Below are positions 29,699 through 38,158 of a DNA stretch of 64,000 bases, in pieces. Numbering within the stretch: position 1 is the stretch's first letter; the number at the start of each line of letters is the position of its first letter. A model generated the notes under the pieces. That model saw nothing but the letters and a program-made list of their open reading frames with translations. It had not been told where the DNA came from and searched no databases. A program made the position numbers and the translations under genes. Source of the DNA: an uncultured Pseudodesulfovibrio sp. Its GTDB lineage: Bacteria; Desulfobacterota; Desulfovibrionia; Desulfovibrionales; Desulfovibrionaceae. The stretch covers positions 434,001-498,000 of the forward strand of contig NZ_OY760059.1 in the NCBI RefSeq assembly GCF_963662885.1, in the 5' to 3' direction.

Positions 29699-30196
29699 CT
29701 ACCTCGCCAGCACGAGGTGCACGTCGGCCAGACGGGGCTCCTCGGGGTTGCGGGTCAAAACGAATTCCGGCGCCTGTAGACTGGCCCGGTCGCGCACGTC
29801 CTGCAGGAAATCCGTGAGCATGATCAGGGTCAGGCCGCTCATGGTCACCTGCACGCCTTCCTGGTCTTCGGCGATGCGGGTGGGACGCAGGGAGGTGACG
29901 TAGTCGTTCAGGGAACGGTCGTCGAGGATGCGCCGGACCGCCTCGTCCGGGGAAAGCCGGACCAGATCGCCCTGGGCGGCGCGCAGAGTGTCAATTTCAC
30001 GAACCAGGGGCTCGACCAGGCCATACTGCTCCTTCTCGGCCTTGATCTCCTGGCTGAGCGACCCGGTAAACAGGGTCACGCCCACAAAGACCGCGAAGCA
30101 TATTCCGGCCGTGCCGAGCAGCAAAAACTTGAACAGCCGCTGCTGTGATGCGGGGGGCCAACAGGTCCACGGGTAGGAGCAGTGTTTACGCGCCAT
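29699..30196 (-). CDS. gspM: GspM-like inner-membrane secretion protein
   Basis: This is a 165-residue bitopic protein. A short cytoplasmic segment (QQRLFKFLLLGTAG) leads into one helix (ICFAVFVGVTLF), then a coiled-coil and ferredoxin-like periplasmic domain (VRRILDDRSLNDYVTSLRPTRIAEDQEGVQVTMSGL). This is GspM architecture. It lies 1 bp after the GspL-like gene and 3 bp before gspN, so assignment rests on both fold and gene order. Confidence 0.65.
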   Translation of the reverse strand: MARKHCSYPWTCWPPASQQRLFKFLLLGTAGICFAVFVGVTLFTGSLSQEIKAEKEQYGLVEPLVREIDTLRAAQGDLVRLSPDEAVRRILDDRSLNDYVTSLRPTRIAEDQEGVQVTMSGLTLIMLTDFLQDVRDRASLQAPEFVLTRNPEEPRLADVHLVLAR

Positions 30197-30197
30197 G

Positions 30198-30725
30198 CTA
30201 TTTCGGCTCCACGCTCAGGATGAAAGACAGCCCGTCACCCAGCTGATCGACCTTGTAGACCGAAAAGAAATAGCGGTCGTCGTCGGACAGCTTCTCCATG
30301 TACTGTGTGAATCCGGCCTCGTCGCCGCTGAAATAGCCGCGCACCCTGCCGGTGGTCCCGGTCAGGCTGACCCCGTCCACGCGCAGCTCCTCTCCGGCTG
30401 GCAGGCTCAGGCCGGACAGCACGCTCAAGGGGTCCAGCCCGATCCGTTTGGAGGCCAGCAGTTTGCCGTGTTCGAATTGCAGCCGCCCGAAAGGCGAGGT
30501 GCCGATGTCCGGGCCGAGCACCGAATGGTAGAGTTTTTCTGTCTGGGCGCGGATGGCCTGAAGCTGCATGTAGTTCAGGTAGTAACGCACCCCCTGACCG
30601 CCAAGAAACAGGCCGCCGATGACCAGCACCCAGACCAGATTGCGCAGAAACCGCCTGGAGGCCTTTCCGGACCGAAATTCGGGCGCCCCGCTACCGGCGC
30701 TGCTCTGTGTCGTGGATGTCGTCAT
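30198..30725 (-). CDS. short GspL-like protein lacking the cytoplasmic domain
   Basis: This is a 175-residue protein with a 25-residue N-terminal tail, one helix (NLVWVLVIGGLFLGGQGV) and a periplasmic ferredoxin-like domain (DPLSVLSGLSLPAGEELRVDGVSLTGTTGRVRGYFSGD) resembling the C-terminal domain of GspL/PilN-PilO proteins. A full GspL would have about 230 more cytoplasmic residues that bind GspE. It is the first gene of the LMN operon. It could alternatively be a PilO-type protein. Confidence 0.55.
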   Translation of the reverse strand: MTTSTTQSSAGSGAPEFRSGKASRRFLRNLVWVLVIGGLFLGGQGVRYYLNYMQLQAIRAQTEKLYHSVLGPDIGTSPFGRLQFEHGKLLASKRIGLDPLSVLSGLSLPAGEELRVDGVSLTGTTGRVRGYFSGDEAGFTQYMEKLSDDDRYFFSVYKVDQLGDGLSFILSVEPK

Positions 30726-30880
30726 GGTACCTGATCCGGATGATTACGCGAAAGCCGGGAGCCGGGCAAGACGGGGAACCGTCCGCAGGGGTAAAGAATC
30801 GAAGGTCGCGCAGCCCAACACCGCGCGACTCTCGAAATTCGCCCTTCAGCCCGGGCGCATGGAAAGGCCCGAAAGCCGTG

Positions 30881-31363
30881 CTACAGGCTTGCTGCGGCCT
30901 TTTCCACGGAGTCCTTGAAGCCCTGTCGAGCGGCCCTGATCTTGTCGGCCACGGCCTCGTCGTGCAGCGCGATGATCTGCGCCGCCAGCCAGGCCGCGTT
31001 CTTGGCCCCGACCTTGTCGAGCGCCAGAGTGCCGACCGGGAAGCCCGGAGGCATCTGCAGGGTCGCCAGCAGCGCGTCCATGCCGCCCAGCGGTGAAGCG
31101 GTCAGCGGCACGCCCAGCACCGGCCTGATGGTCTTGGCGGCCACGGCCCCGGCCAGATGCGCGGCCAGACCCGCCGCACAGATGAAGACCTGCGCGCCGT
31201 CAGCCTCGTATTCCTCCACCAGACGCGCGGTGCGCTCCGGCGTGCGGTGGGCCGAAGAAACCGTGAACACGTGGTCCACGCCCAAATCCTTGAGCAGGTC
31301 CGAACACGGACGCATCTTCTCCTCGTCCGAAATGGACCCCATGAAAATAACAACCTGCGGCAT
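30881..31363 (-). CDS. purE: PurE, N5-carboxyaminoimidazole ribonucleotide mutase
   Basis: This is a 160-residue enzyme of de novo purine synthesis that rearranges N5-CAIR to CAIR. Motifs are FMGSISDEEKM, SAHRTPERTARLVEEYEADG, FICAAGLAAHLAGAVAAKT and GVPLTASPLGGMDALLATLQMPPG, all conserved active-site segments. purD lies upstream on the same strand, separated by about 260 bp of repeat elements. No purK is seen. Confidence 0.95.
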   Translation of the reverse strand: MPQVVIFMGSISDEEKMRPCSDLLKDLGVDHVFTVSSAHRTPERTARLVEEYEADGAQVFICAAGLAAHLAGAVAAKTIRPVLGVPLTASPLGGMDALLATLQMPPGFPVGTLALDKVGAKNAAWLAAQIIALHDEAVADKIRAARQGFKDSVEKAAASL

Positions 31364-31384
31364 TATGCGCTCCTTGGGTGCGCT

Positions 31385-31443
31385 TCCCCCGGCCCCCCAT
31401 CCCCTCTCCCTTCCTAAACTTTTTAGGTCGCTTCGCGAGGGTT
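31385..31443 (+). repeat. intergenic hairpin element, copy 7 (tail type)
   Basis: CCCCCGGCCCCCCATCCCCT, then CTTCCTAAACTTTTTAGGTCGCTTCGCGAGG. It matches the tail of copy 1 without the stem and faces copy 8 at 31537-31615 across a 95-bp spacer with no gene. Confidence 0.6.
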
Positions 31444-31536
31444 GTCGTGGCCGGAAGGCGTCTTGTTAAATAGGAAAAATACGGGGCTCGCACCCCTGCG
31501 CCGCCACGACGGACATCCGCTCCACTTCTCCCTCCC

Positions 31537-31615
31537 TGGCGGCGCAGCACAAAAAGTTTGGGAGGGGGGTCCAGGGGGGAACCTTTCCCAAAAAATTCCC
31601 CCCTGGTCGCCGAAG
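31537..31615 (-). repeat. intergenic hairpin element, copy 8 (inverted)
   Basis: On the - strand, just after the purD stop: CCAGGGGGGAATTTTTTGGG, the facing arm TTCCCCCCTGG, then CTCCCAAACTTTTTGTGCTGC. It is terminator-like for purD. Confidence 0.7.
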
Positions 31616-31620
31616 GCAAA

Positions 31621-32898
31621 TTATTTGCTCCGCTTCAAGCCCTTGTCGGCAATGTCGCGGCGGTAGAAGCTCTTGTCGAAGTGGACCTTGTCCACGGCTT
31701 CGTAGGCCTTTTTACGGGCCTGGGCGAGGTCGTCTCCCAGCGCGGTGACGCAGAGCACGCGGCCGCCGGAAGTGACGATCTTGCCGTCCTCTACTTTGGT
31801 CCCCGCCTGGAAGACCTTGACCCCTTCCATGGCGTCGGCCTCGTCCAGGCCGGTGACTTCCATGCCCTTGGGGTAGGAACCGGGGTAGCCTTCGGCGGCT
31901 ATGACCACGCCGCAGGCGGTCTGCGGGGTGGAGACGACCTCGACCTGATCGAGCTTGCCGTCGATGCAGGCGAACATGATCTCCAGCAGGTCTGTTTCCA
32001 GACGCATGAGCAGGGGCTGGCATTCGGGATCGCCGAAGCGGACGTTGTATTCGAGCACGCTGGGGCCGTTCTCGGTGTACATCAGCCCGGCGTAGAGCAC
32101 GCCCTTGAACGGCTCGCCCTTGGCGGCCAGGTGGCGAAGGATCGGCTTGATGCACAGCTCGGCGGTCTCGGCGTATTTTTCCTTGGGCAGGATCGGGGCC
32201 GGGGAATAGGCCCCCATGCCGCCGGTGTTGGGGCCGGTGTCGCCCTCGTGGGCGGCCTTGTGGTCCTGGCAGGACGGGAGCATGGCGTAGTTGACGCCGT
32301 CGCAGAAACACAGGAACGAGGCTTCCTCGCCCTTGAGGGCCTCTTCGACGACCACACGGTCTCCGGCCGAGCCGAAAACCTTCTTGACCATCATCTCTTC
32401 AACGGCCTCGAGGGCTTCCTCAACGTTGGTGGCCACGACCACGCCCTTGCCCGCGGCCAGACCGTCAGCCTTGACCACGAGGGGCGCGCCCTTCTCCTTG
32501 ATGAAGGCCACGGCGTCGGCGTACTCGTCGAACACTCTGAACGGCGCGGTTGGCACACCCGCCTCGGCCATGACGTTCTTGGAAAACGCCTTGGAGCCTT
32601 CGAGGTTGGCGGCGAACGCGTTGGGGCCGAAGCAGGGAATGCCCTCCTGGCGCAGCGCGTTTTCCAGGCCGAGCACCAAAGGCAGCTCCGGTCCGGCCAC
32701 GACCAGATCCACTTCCTCGTTCCTGGCCAGGGCGACCAGGCCAGGAATATCGTCGTCCTTGACCGGTATATTCGTGCCCACCTGGGCGGTACCGCCGTTG
32801 CCCGGGGCGCACAGGATGGTCTCAACCTTCGGGTTCTGGGAAAGCTTCCAGCACAGGGCGTGCTCCCGGCCTCCGGAACCGACAACAAGTATCTTCAT
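31621..32898 (-). CDS. purD: PurD, phosphoribosylamine-glycine ligase
   Basis: This 425-residue ATP-grasp enzyme makes glycinamide ribonucleotide. The N-terminus MKILVVGSGGREHAL is canonical. ATP-grasp segments include PLVVKADGLAAGKGVVVA, EEASFLCFCDG, DHKAAHEGDTGPNTGGMGAYSPAP, and VLEYNVRFGDPECQPLLMRL with the metal ligands. ATG at 32898 has GGAGGGG upstream; the longer frame has no ribosome site. Confidence 0.96.
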   Translation of the reverse strand: MKILVVGSGGREHALCWKLSQNPKVETILCAPGNGGTAQVGTNIPVKDDDIPGLVALARNEEVDLVVAGPELPLVLGLENALRQEGIPCFGPNAFAANLEGSKAFSKNVMAEAGVPTAPFRVFDEYADAVAFIKEKGAPLVVKADGLAAGKGVVVATNVEEALEAVEEMMVKKVFGSAGDRVVVEEALKGEEASFLCFCDGVNYAMLPSCQDHKAAHEGDTGPNTGGMGAYSPAPILPKEKYAETAELCIKPILRHLAAKGEPFKGVLYAGLMYTENGPSVLEYNVRFGDPECQPLLMRLETDLLEIMFACIDGKLDQVEVVSTPQTACGVVIAAEGYPGSYPKGMEVTGLDEADAMEGVKVFQAGTKVEDGKIVTSGGRVLCVTALGDDLAQARKKAYEAVDKVHFDKSFYRRDIADKGLKRSK

Positions 32899-33056
32899 GA
32901 GTTCCCCTCCAATCTGTTTTCGGGATGTACACGGTGTAAGGAAATTCACGCCTTTTTTCAAGGACTATGGACCGCAATCCCCGGCGGGCCGGGCCGCGCC
33001 CTGACAGGCTTCCAGGACCCGTCGCGACTTTAGGCGGGCCAAAACCGCGAACCCTG

Positions 33057-33083
33057 TTGACGAAAAGTGCAACACGTTATAAT
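33057..33083 (+). promoter_or_regulatory. promoter of tRNA-fMet / RRM gene
   Basis: A consensus TATAAT at 33078-33083 has TTGACG at 33057-33062 (15-bp spacer; TGTTGA two bases earlier gives 17). It lies about 75 bp upstream of the tRNA. Confidence 0.7.
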
Positions 33084-33156
33084 GGCTTGAGTAATCCTGT
33101 GGATACGCGTTCGCCTTCGGTGTTGTCGGAGAACCGTGAACAGGAGTCGGAAATGC

Positions 33157-33233
33157 CGCGGGGTGGAGCAGTCAGGCAGCTCGTCGGGCTCATAACCCGA
33201 AGGTCGGAGGTTCAAATCCTTCCCCCGCTACCA
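33157..33233 (+). tRNA. initiator tRNA-fMet (CAT anticodon)
   Basis: This is a 77-nt cloverleaf with encoded CCA. The acceptor 5' CGCGGGG leaves C1 unpaired opposite T72. The anticodon loop CTCATAA sits on a stem with three G-C pairs (GGG/CCC) next to the loop. Both features mark initiator tRNA. The T arm is GGAGGTTCAAATCCTTC. Confidence 0.95.
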
Positions 33234-33261
33234 GGATCAATCTTGTTGGAGCCTCATCGCC

Positions 33262-33522
33262 ATGAAAAGTATCTACGTCGGCAACATCCCCTTCAGCGCA
33301 TCCGAAAACGACGTGCGCGACCTGTTCGGAGAATACGGCAACGTCACCTCCGTGAAACTGATCCAGGACCATGAAACCGGACGCTTCCGCGGATTCGGCT
33401 TCGTGGAAATGGAGGATGCTGAAGCGGCTTCGGCCATCGAGGCCCTGGACGGATTCCAGATGTCCGGGCGGCCTTTGAAGGTCAACGAAGCCAAGCCACG
33501 CGCCCCCCGCCCCAGGTATTGA
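33262..33522 (+). CDS. RRM-domain RNA-binding protein
   Basis: This is an 86-residue protein consisting almost only of one RNA-recognition motif. RNP2 is SIYVGNIPFSA at the N-terminus and RNP1 is RGFGFVEME. The short basic tail ends KPRAPRPRY. Such small RRM proteins in bacteria are often cold- or stress-induced RNA chaperones. It lies 28 bp after tRNA-fMet and may share its promoter. Confidence 0.92.
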   Translation: MKSIYVGNIPFSASENDVRDLFGEYGNVTSVKLIQDHETGRFRGFGFVEMEDAEAASAIEALDGFQMSGRPLKVNEAKPRAPRPRY

Positions 33523-33588
33523 TCCGGTTCGGACAACACCCAGAGCGCCAGGACGGTTCGACCGCCCCGGGTCTTGAGGTACGCCCTG

Positions 33589-34998
33589 CTACATGGCTTC
33601 GCGCCGTTTGAGCAGAATTTCCTCGGACCCCTTGTAGGCGGCATAGTACATCTGCACATGGGCCACGTAACTCGTGGTCTCGCGGCCGATGAGGTCGAAC
33701 GCGGCCCATTCGCAGTTGCCGAACCACCGGTTGGGGTTCAGGCCCATGGCCTCGGCCCGCTGGCGCACCTGGATGATCCGGTTCGGCCCCGCGTTGTAGG
33801 CTGCCAGGGCGAAATCCATCTTGGCCACCGGGTCCACATCGGAGAAATAGTTGTCCACCAGATAGCGCAGGTATTTGACCCCGGCGTGGATGTTGTTATC
33901 CAGGGTGTATACGTCCTGGATGCCGACACTCGGCCCGGCCGCCGTGGACGGCTTGATCTGCATGACCCCCACCGCGCCCGCCGAACTTTTGCGGTTCATG
34001 TCGAAGCGCGACTCCTGGTAGGCCATGGCCGCGACCTTGAGCCAGTCGAAGTCGTACATCTTGGCGTACTTCTGGAACAGCTTGGCCATTGGTCTGAGCT
34101 TGCCGACCGCCACCTGGGTGGTCGGGTCGGAAACAAAGTCGTCGTTTTCGTAATAGCGCTTGAAGAACATGTTCCCGAGCAGCGTGCCCTGACGCACGGT
34201 GGCCGCGAACTCGGACAGGCTTTTGCGCAACTCGGGACAGTCCTTGCGCACGGCCCAGGCCAGCTTGCCGTCGGTATGAACGGTCGCTTCCTGATAAAGG
34301 TGCAGCCGGGGGAAGACCTTCTGCCACAGGTCGGCCAGGAAATTGTCGGCCACGGTATAGGGAACCATGCCCCTGGCGGTCATTTCCAATAAATCCTCGG
34401 TGGCCAGGTACGGGTCCGCATTCACGATGCGCACCTGTTTTTTCCGCTGTTTTTTGAGCCGCGCGTTCAGGTCGGCCAGGTGTTCCGCGTAGCTCGAACC
34501 GGGCAGCACGGACGCCTTGCGGCCCGACAGGTCTTCTGCCGTGGCCAGGGCAGGGCTCCTGGGGCCGCCGACCACAATCTCGTTGACCCCGGTGCGGTAG
34601 GGATCGGCAAAGGCCGCCTGACGGCTGCGCTCCTCGGTCACGGTCAGGCCCGCGGCCGCGATGTCGCCCCGCCCGTCGAGCAGGGCCGGAATCAACTCAT
34701 TGATCGCCACGGGCACGAAGACCAGCCTGACCAGCTCTTTCTTGTAGACCGAGGCCAGATGCTTCTCGTAGGCGCTCATCATGTCCGCCTCGAGCCCGCG
34801 TATCACCCCTTCCTTCATGAAGAAATTTGTCCGATTGTAGACAACCAGCACACGGATGGGCCGGTGGCTTTCGATGATCTCGGGCAGGTCGCCCTTCCAT
34901 GCCTTCTGGACCCGGGCCAACTCCGCCCCCCAACCCGGGACCGGCAACGCCGCCGCAATGAGGCAGGCCAGAAGCAGTGTCCGCAGGACCCCGATCAC
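33589..34998 (-). CDS. MltF-like membrane-bound lytic transglycosylase
   Basis: This is a 469-residue exported protein. The signal peptide (LLLACLIAAALPVPGWGA) is followed by a family-3 solute-binding-like domain (PIRVLVVYNRTNFFMKEGVIRGLEADMM ... DIAAAGLTVTEERSRQ). A C-terminal SLT domain has catalytic Glu in AMAYQESRFDMNRKSS and the GAVGVMQIKPSTA motif, AAYNAGPNRI and YVAHVQMYY. It cleaves peptidoglycan glycan strands to anhydro-muropeptides. Its start overlaps the stop of the upstream phosphatase gene as ATGA, so the pair is an operon. Confidence 0.9.
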   Translation of the reverse strand: MIGVLRTLLLACLIAAALPVPGWGAELARVQKAWKGDLPEIIESHRPIRVLVVYNRTNFFMKEGVIRGLEADMMSAYEKHLASVYKKELVRLVFVPVAINELIPALLDGRGDIAAAGLTVTEERSRQAAFADPYRTGVNEIVVGGPRSPALATAEDLSGRKASVLPGSSYAEHLADLNARLKKQRKKQVRIVNADPYLATEDLLEMTARGMVPYTVADNFLADLWQKVFPRLHLYQEATVHTDGKLAWAVRKDCPELRKSLSEFAATVRQGTLLGNMFFKRYYENDDFVSDPTTQVAVGKLRPMAKLFQKYAKMYDFDWLKVAAMAYQESRFDMNRKSSAGAVGVMQIKPSTAAGPSVGIQDVYTLDNNIHAGVKYLRYLVDNYFSDVDPVAKMDFALAAYNAGPNRIIQVRQRAEAMGLNPNRWFGNCEWAAFDLIGRETTSYVAHVQMYYAAYKGSEEILLKRREAM

Positions 34999-36650
34999 GG
35001 CGCGGCCTTGTACTTGATGACCACCAGGGTAACGTCATCCTCGAGCTTGACCCCGCCGGAGTGTTCCCGGACCGCGTCGAAAACCGCGTCCACAATCTCT
35101 CTGGCCGGGCCTCCCGCGTGTTCGCGCAGGACATCCTTGAACCGCTCCTTGCCGAACATCTCGCCCGACCCGTTGCGGGCCTCCCAGATGCCGTCGGTGC
35201 CGATGGCGATGAGCTGACCGGGATGTATGTCGCCACGCTCCTCGTGGTAACGACGCTCACGCTCCACTCCCAGGGGCAATCCCGCGTCGGCCCCCAGCTC
35301 GGTGAACTTGTCGAGCACCGGGCAATAGATCAGCGCCGGGTCGTGGCCCGCTCGGACCCAGGCAGCCTTTGCCGCGGCCGCGTCCAGGCGCAGGTAGAAC
35401 AGGGTCATGAACCGCCCGGAGCCGTAGAGATCCTCGGCCAGATGGCGGTTCATTTCCGTGACGATCTGGCCCGGGCTGCCCGGCTGCCCTGCGCGCATGC
35501 GCAAGAAGCCACGGGCCGTGGTCATGAGCAGCGCCGCGTCCACGCCGTGGCCGGAGATGTCGCCCACGGCCACGGACAGCACCGGCCGATCCGGGTCCAC
35601 GGGTTCGAAATAGTCGTAATAGTCGCCGCCCGTGAGTTCGCTGGGCACAGACCGGCCCGCCACGTCCAGCCCGTGAATGCGCGGCCCGCGGCGCGGCAAC
35701 AGCCCCTTCTGGACCTCGGCAGCCAGATTCAAGGCCTTTTTCTGCTCGGTCAGGTCGGCCACGAAGGCCACGTTACCCAGAAAACCGCCCTCCCTGTCGA
35801 GCAGGGTATTGGCGTTGACCAGCACCGGGACATCGTGTCCGTCGCGGTGGACCATGGTCCCCTCGAAACGACGGATGGTCTCTCCGTTTGGATGCTCGGT
35901 GCCGGATTCGAGAAAACGCTGGTAGTCCAGGGTGGCGAAATCGTGGGGCCGACGCCCGACCAGCTCCTCGCGCTCGTAGCCGAGCATACGGCAATAGGCG
36001 TCGTTGACCTCGCGGATGACCAGATCGCGGTCCATGAGCAGATAGCCCTCGGCTGCGCCCTCGATGGTCCTCCGAAACTTGAATTCGCTTGCCTCCAGGG
36101 CTTCGCGGGCCCGCTTGCTCGCGGTGATGTCCACCAGCACGCCCTGGTTGTAGATCCGCTGGCCGGCCTCGCCAGTGACTACCGAGGTCTCATCCGAGAC
36201 CCAGCGCACCTCTCCGTCCGCGGTGATGATCCGATACTCCTGGGTGTATTCCTCGACGTTCTCCAGCTGGCACTGCTCGATCTCCTCGACCACGCGCTCC
36301 CGGTCGTCCGGATGGAGGAGATCGTCGAACCCCTTGCGCCCGGCCAGAAAGTCGGCTGCGGAATAGCCCCATTGGCTCAGATTTTCGGAAATGTAGACCA
36401 GCCGGTGGGTGTCGTCGGCCAGTCGTCGGAAGACAACGGCGGGCGAGTTCTCGACGATGACGTTGACCACGCCCGCGTTCTCGCGGGCCTCGCGCAGCTG
36501 CTCGATCTCCACTTTCAACGTCTGCCCGCAAACGGCCCTCTGCGCCGCGCATTCAGCGTCGGCGCGGTCGTTGCACTGTGCAAGTTCGGCTCGCAGCCGC
36601 TCGATTTCGTCGAGCAGTTCCTGTCGGGACATGGAGACGGTTTCGGGCAT
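34995..36650 (-). CDS. PAS-PAS-PP2C (SpoIIE/RsbU-type) serine phosphatase
   Basis: This is a 551-residue cytoplasmic signalling protein. A short N-terminal coiled coil (MSRQELLDEIERLRAELAQC) precedes PAS 1 (VNVIVENSPAVVFRRLADDTHR, about 60-180) and PAS 2 (FRRTIEGAAEGYLLMDRDLVIREVN). The PP2C SpoIIE domain has LTGGDYYDYF, AVGDISGHGVDAALLMTTARG and LVVIKYKAAP. It should dephosphorylate an anti-sigma antagonist in response to a PAS signal. ATG at 36650 has AGGAG upstream. It is coupled to the MltF-like gene. Confidence 0.88.
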   Translation of the reverse strand: MPETVSMSRQELLDEIERLRAELAQCNDRADAECAAQRAVCGQTLKVEIEQLREARENAGVVNVIVENSPAVVFRRLADDTHRLVYISENLSQWGYSAADFLAGRKGFDDLLHPDDRERVVEEIEQCQLENVEEYTQEYRIITADGEVRWVSDETSVVTGEAGQRIYNQGVLVDITASKRAREALEASEFKFRRTIEGAAEGYLLMDRDLVIREVNDAYCRMLGYEREELVGRRPHDFATLDYQRFLESGTEHPNGETIRRFEGTMVHRDGHDVPVLVNANTLLDREGGFLGNVAFVADLTEQKKALNLAAEVQKGLLPRRGPRIHGLDVAGRSVPSELTGGDYYDYFEPVDPDRPVLSVAVGDISGHGVDAALLMTTARGFLRMRAGQPGSPGQIVTEMNRHLAEDLYGSGRFMTLFYLRLDAAAAKAAWVRAGHDPALIYCPVLDKFTELGADAGLPLGVERERRYHEERGDIHPGQLIAIGTDGIWEARNGSGEMFGKERFKDVLREHAGGPAREIVDAVFDAVREHSGGVKLEDDVTLVVIKYKAAP

Positions 36651-36746
36651 GGGACTCCTGGGCAAGGGAATGTGTCCGGCGGAGGCCGGAGCCATGCAGC
36701 ATTTCTACCTTTTCAGCCCCAAGTTGGCAACTGTGCTGATTTTGTG

Positions 36747-36776
36747 TTGACAAAGATTCTTTTGTCAGGAATGATT
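36747..36776 (+). promoter_or_regulatory. promoter of small wHTH gene
   Basis: TTGACA at 36747-36752 and a weak AATGAT/ATGATT at 36770-36776, spacer 17-18. The -10 is embedded in the PerR-like palindrome. Confidence 0.55.
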
Positions 36777-36780
36777 CCTA
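36766..36780. promoter_or_regulatory. PerR-like box upstream of small wHTH gene
   Basis: CAGGAATGATTCCTA is the most symmetric of three matching sites (AGGAAT-G-ATTCCT perfect). It overlaps the -10 and sits 30 bp before the start codon. Confidence 0.65.
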
Positions 36781-36810
36781 TTACCAACACACACAAATGG
36801 GAGTTTTTCG

Positions 36811-36981
36811 ATGAAAGATACGGTTCTCAAAGCCATGCGGGCGGCCGGCAAGCCTGTGCGTCCAGGCGATATTGCCAAGGAGCTCGGCGTGGACAGCAAG
36901 GAAGTTTCCAAAGCCATCAAAACCCTGAAAGAAGAAGGATCCGTGGTTTCACCCAAACGGTGCTACTACGAACCCGCCTAG
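36811..36981 (+). CDS. 56-residue winged-helix protein
   Basis: The predicted product is MKDTVLKAMRAAGKPVRPGD, continuing with IAKELGVDSKEVSKAIKTLK, EEGSVVSPKRCYYEPA. This is a bare helix-turn-helix plus wing, with the recognition helix around SKEVSKAIKTLKEEG. GGGAG lies ten bases upstream. The protein is too small for a separate sensor domain, though the single cysteine at the wing tip (KRCYYEP) is notable. It is expressed from a promoter covered by a PerR-like palindrome, suggesting a peroxide-linked role. No named family assigned. Confidence 0.8.
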   Translation: MKDTVLKAMRAAGKPVRPGDIAKELGVDSKEVSKAIKTLKEEGSVVSPKRCYYEPA

Positions 36982-37117
36982 ATAACCGACAGAGTCGCAC
37001 CCTACCTTACCTCCTCCATATTGAAGTCCCCGGTCTCATGCCCCCGAGACCGGGGCTTCACTATTTGACGGAAAGTATCACGACTTGATGGGCGCTTCGC
37101 GCGATTGCCGGATGATT

Positions 37118-37196
37118 TCGCCTCCGGCGGCCCAAGAACCTTTTGAAAAAGGTTCTTGGGAATCTCCAAAACTTTTTGTTGCCGCTTCGCGGGGGA
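37118..37196 (+). repeat. intergenic hairpin element, copy 9
   Basis: CGCCTCCGGCGGCCCAAGAACC, its facing arm GGTTCTTGGG, then CTCCAAAACTTTTTGTTGCCGC. It faces a weaker inverted copy at 37228-37286. Confidence 0.7.
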
Positions 37197-37227
37197 GGCC
37201 ACGTTCCTGTGTCCTCACTGAAATCAC

Positions 37228-37286
37228 TTCGCCGAAGGCGACAACGGGATTGTAAAGGGCTCGCCCTTTGCCCGCCGGAGGCGAAA
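37228..37286 (-). repeat. intergenic hairpin element, copy 10 (inverted, diverged)
   Basis: On the - strand: CGCCTCCGGCGGGCAAAGGG, then CGAGCCCTTT (an AAAGGGCGAGCCCTTT hairpin) and GTCGCCTTCGGCG. The AACTTTTTG tail is missing. No gene is seen in the surrounding 36982-37403. Confidence 0.5.
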
Positions 37287-37348
37287 TCATCCGATGCTCG
37301 CCGCGAAGCGGCCATCAAACCATGATTTCTCTCGACTGTAAGTACGAC

Positions 37349-37384
37349 AAAAGGCCCTCCCGAAGTCATCCGGGAGGGCCTTTT
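37349..37384. terminator. bidirectional terminator
   Basis: AAAAGGCCCTCCCG pairs with CGGGAGGGCCTTTT. It is placed 20 bp beyond the stop of the receiver-like gene on the - strand. Confidence 0.9.
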
Positions 37385-37403
37385 CGATTCATTCATCCGC
37401 CGG

Positions 37404-37763
37404 TCAGATGCCGGACATCCTTTTGGCGAGTTCCACGCCGTCTTCTGCGGCGGGTTCCGTGGGCAGCGGCATGAGCACGCCGTAGCCCTCGGCTTCCTCG
37501 TGGAACTCCTCTTCGCTCATGGAGGTGACCACGGCGGTCAGGGTCATGGCCGAGACCATCATGATCTCGCGCACCAGCGCAAGCGGTTCGTGATCGGGCA
37601 GCCCCTCGTCGATGACGACCAGGGCCGGGGCCTCAGCGGACACCTGTTCCAGGGCCGTCTTTCCGGTGGGGACCACGGACACGGACTGGCCGCTTTCCTT
37701 GGCCAGCCCTTCCGTAAACTCGGCCAGGGCCTGGGGCCGGGCCGTTGCCAGAACGATGGCCAT
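37404..37763 (-). CDS. receiver-like (CheY-fold) small protein
   Basis: This is a 119-residue protein with a receiver-like fold: IVLATARPQALAEFTEGLAKESG, ALVVIDEGLPDHEPLALVREIMMVSAMTLTAVVTSMSEEEFHEEAEGYGVLMPLP. The aspartate in VVIDEGLP fits the phosphoacceptor site, but the N-terminal acidic pair and the conserved lysine are absent, so it is probably not phosphorylated in the usual way. Its ATG overlaps the stop of the NifX-like gene (TAATG). It is the last gene of the orange-protein-like operon. Confidence 0.7.
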   Translation of the reverse strand: MAIVLATARPQALAEFTEGLAKESGQSVSVVPTGKTALEQVSAEAPALVVIDEGLPDHEPLALVREIMMVSAMTLTAVVTSMSEEEFHEEAEGYGVLMPLPTEPAAEDGVELAKRMSGI

Positions 37764-38137
37764 TAGTGACCGCCGCCGCAGGTCTGGTCCACGGTGAAGA
37801 CCGGCAGGGAATCATGCAGGAACGCTTCGATAGCCGAGCTCACGGTGGGCGCGCCCGAACCGTGGTAGACCTGGATGCCGACCTGGTTGAAACCCATGAG
37901 CGGGCGCATGCCCATGCCGCCGGAAATCAGGGCCTGGACCTTGTTGTCGGCCAGGTAGTTGACCGGGGCCATGCAGCCGCCCTGCACGTGCGGGCAGCTT
38001 GGGACCACGGAGACCTCTTTCACGGCACCGTCTTCGACGTCGACCAGAGTGTACATGGCGCAATGCCCGAAGTGGGCGTCAATGGAAGCTTCCATGCCGC
38101 CGGGGGCGGCGGACGGAATGGCAATACGTGTATTCAT
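37763..38137 (-). CDS. NifX/NafY-type dinitrogenase Fe-Mo cofactor-binding family protein
   Basis: This is a 124-residue protein: IAIPSAAPGGMEASIDAHFGHCAMYTLVDVEDGAVKEVSVVPSC at the start, and LISGGMGMRPLMGFNQVGIQVYHGSGAPTVSSAIEAFL. This is the NifX/orange-protein domain, here with an extra CPHVQGGC motif and a TCGGGH end. Relatives bind Mo- or Fe-containing clusters. The two upstream genes encode ferredoxin-containing MinD-type ATPases. Confidence 0.88.
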   Translation of the reverse strand: MNTRIAIPSAAPGGMEASIDAHFGHCAMYTLVDVEDGAVKEVSVVPSCPHVQGGCMAPVNYLADNKVQALISGGMGMRPLMGFNQVGIQVYHGSGAPTVSSAIEAFLHDSLPVFTVDQTCGGGH

Positions 38138-38158
38138 TTAAGACTCCTCCTAAATCAG

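Noticed and set aside
34977..37088. 703-codon + strand frame opposite the PAS/PP2C phosphatase
   Set aside because: It has no recognisable domain, while the - strand carries complete PAS and PP2C motifs.
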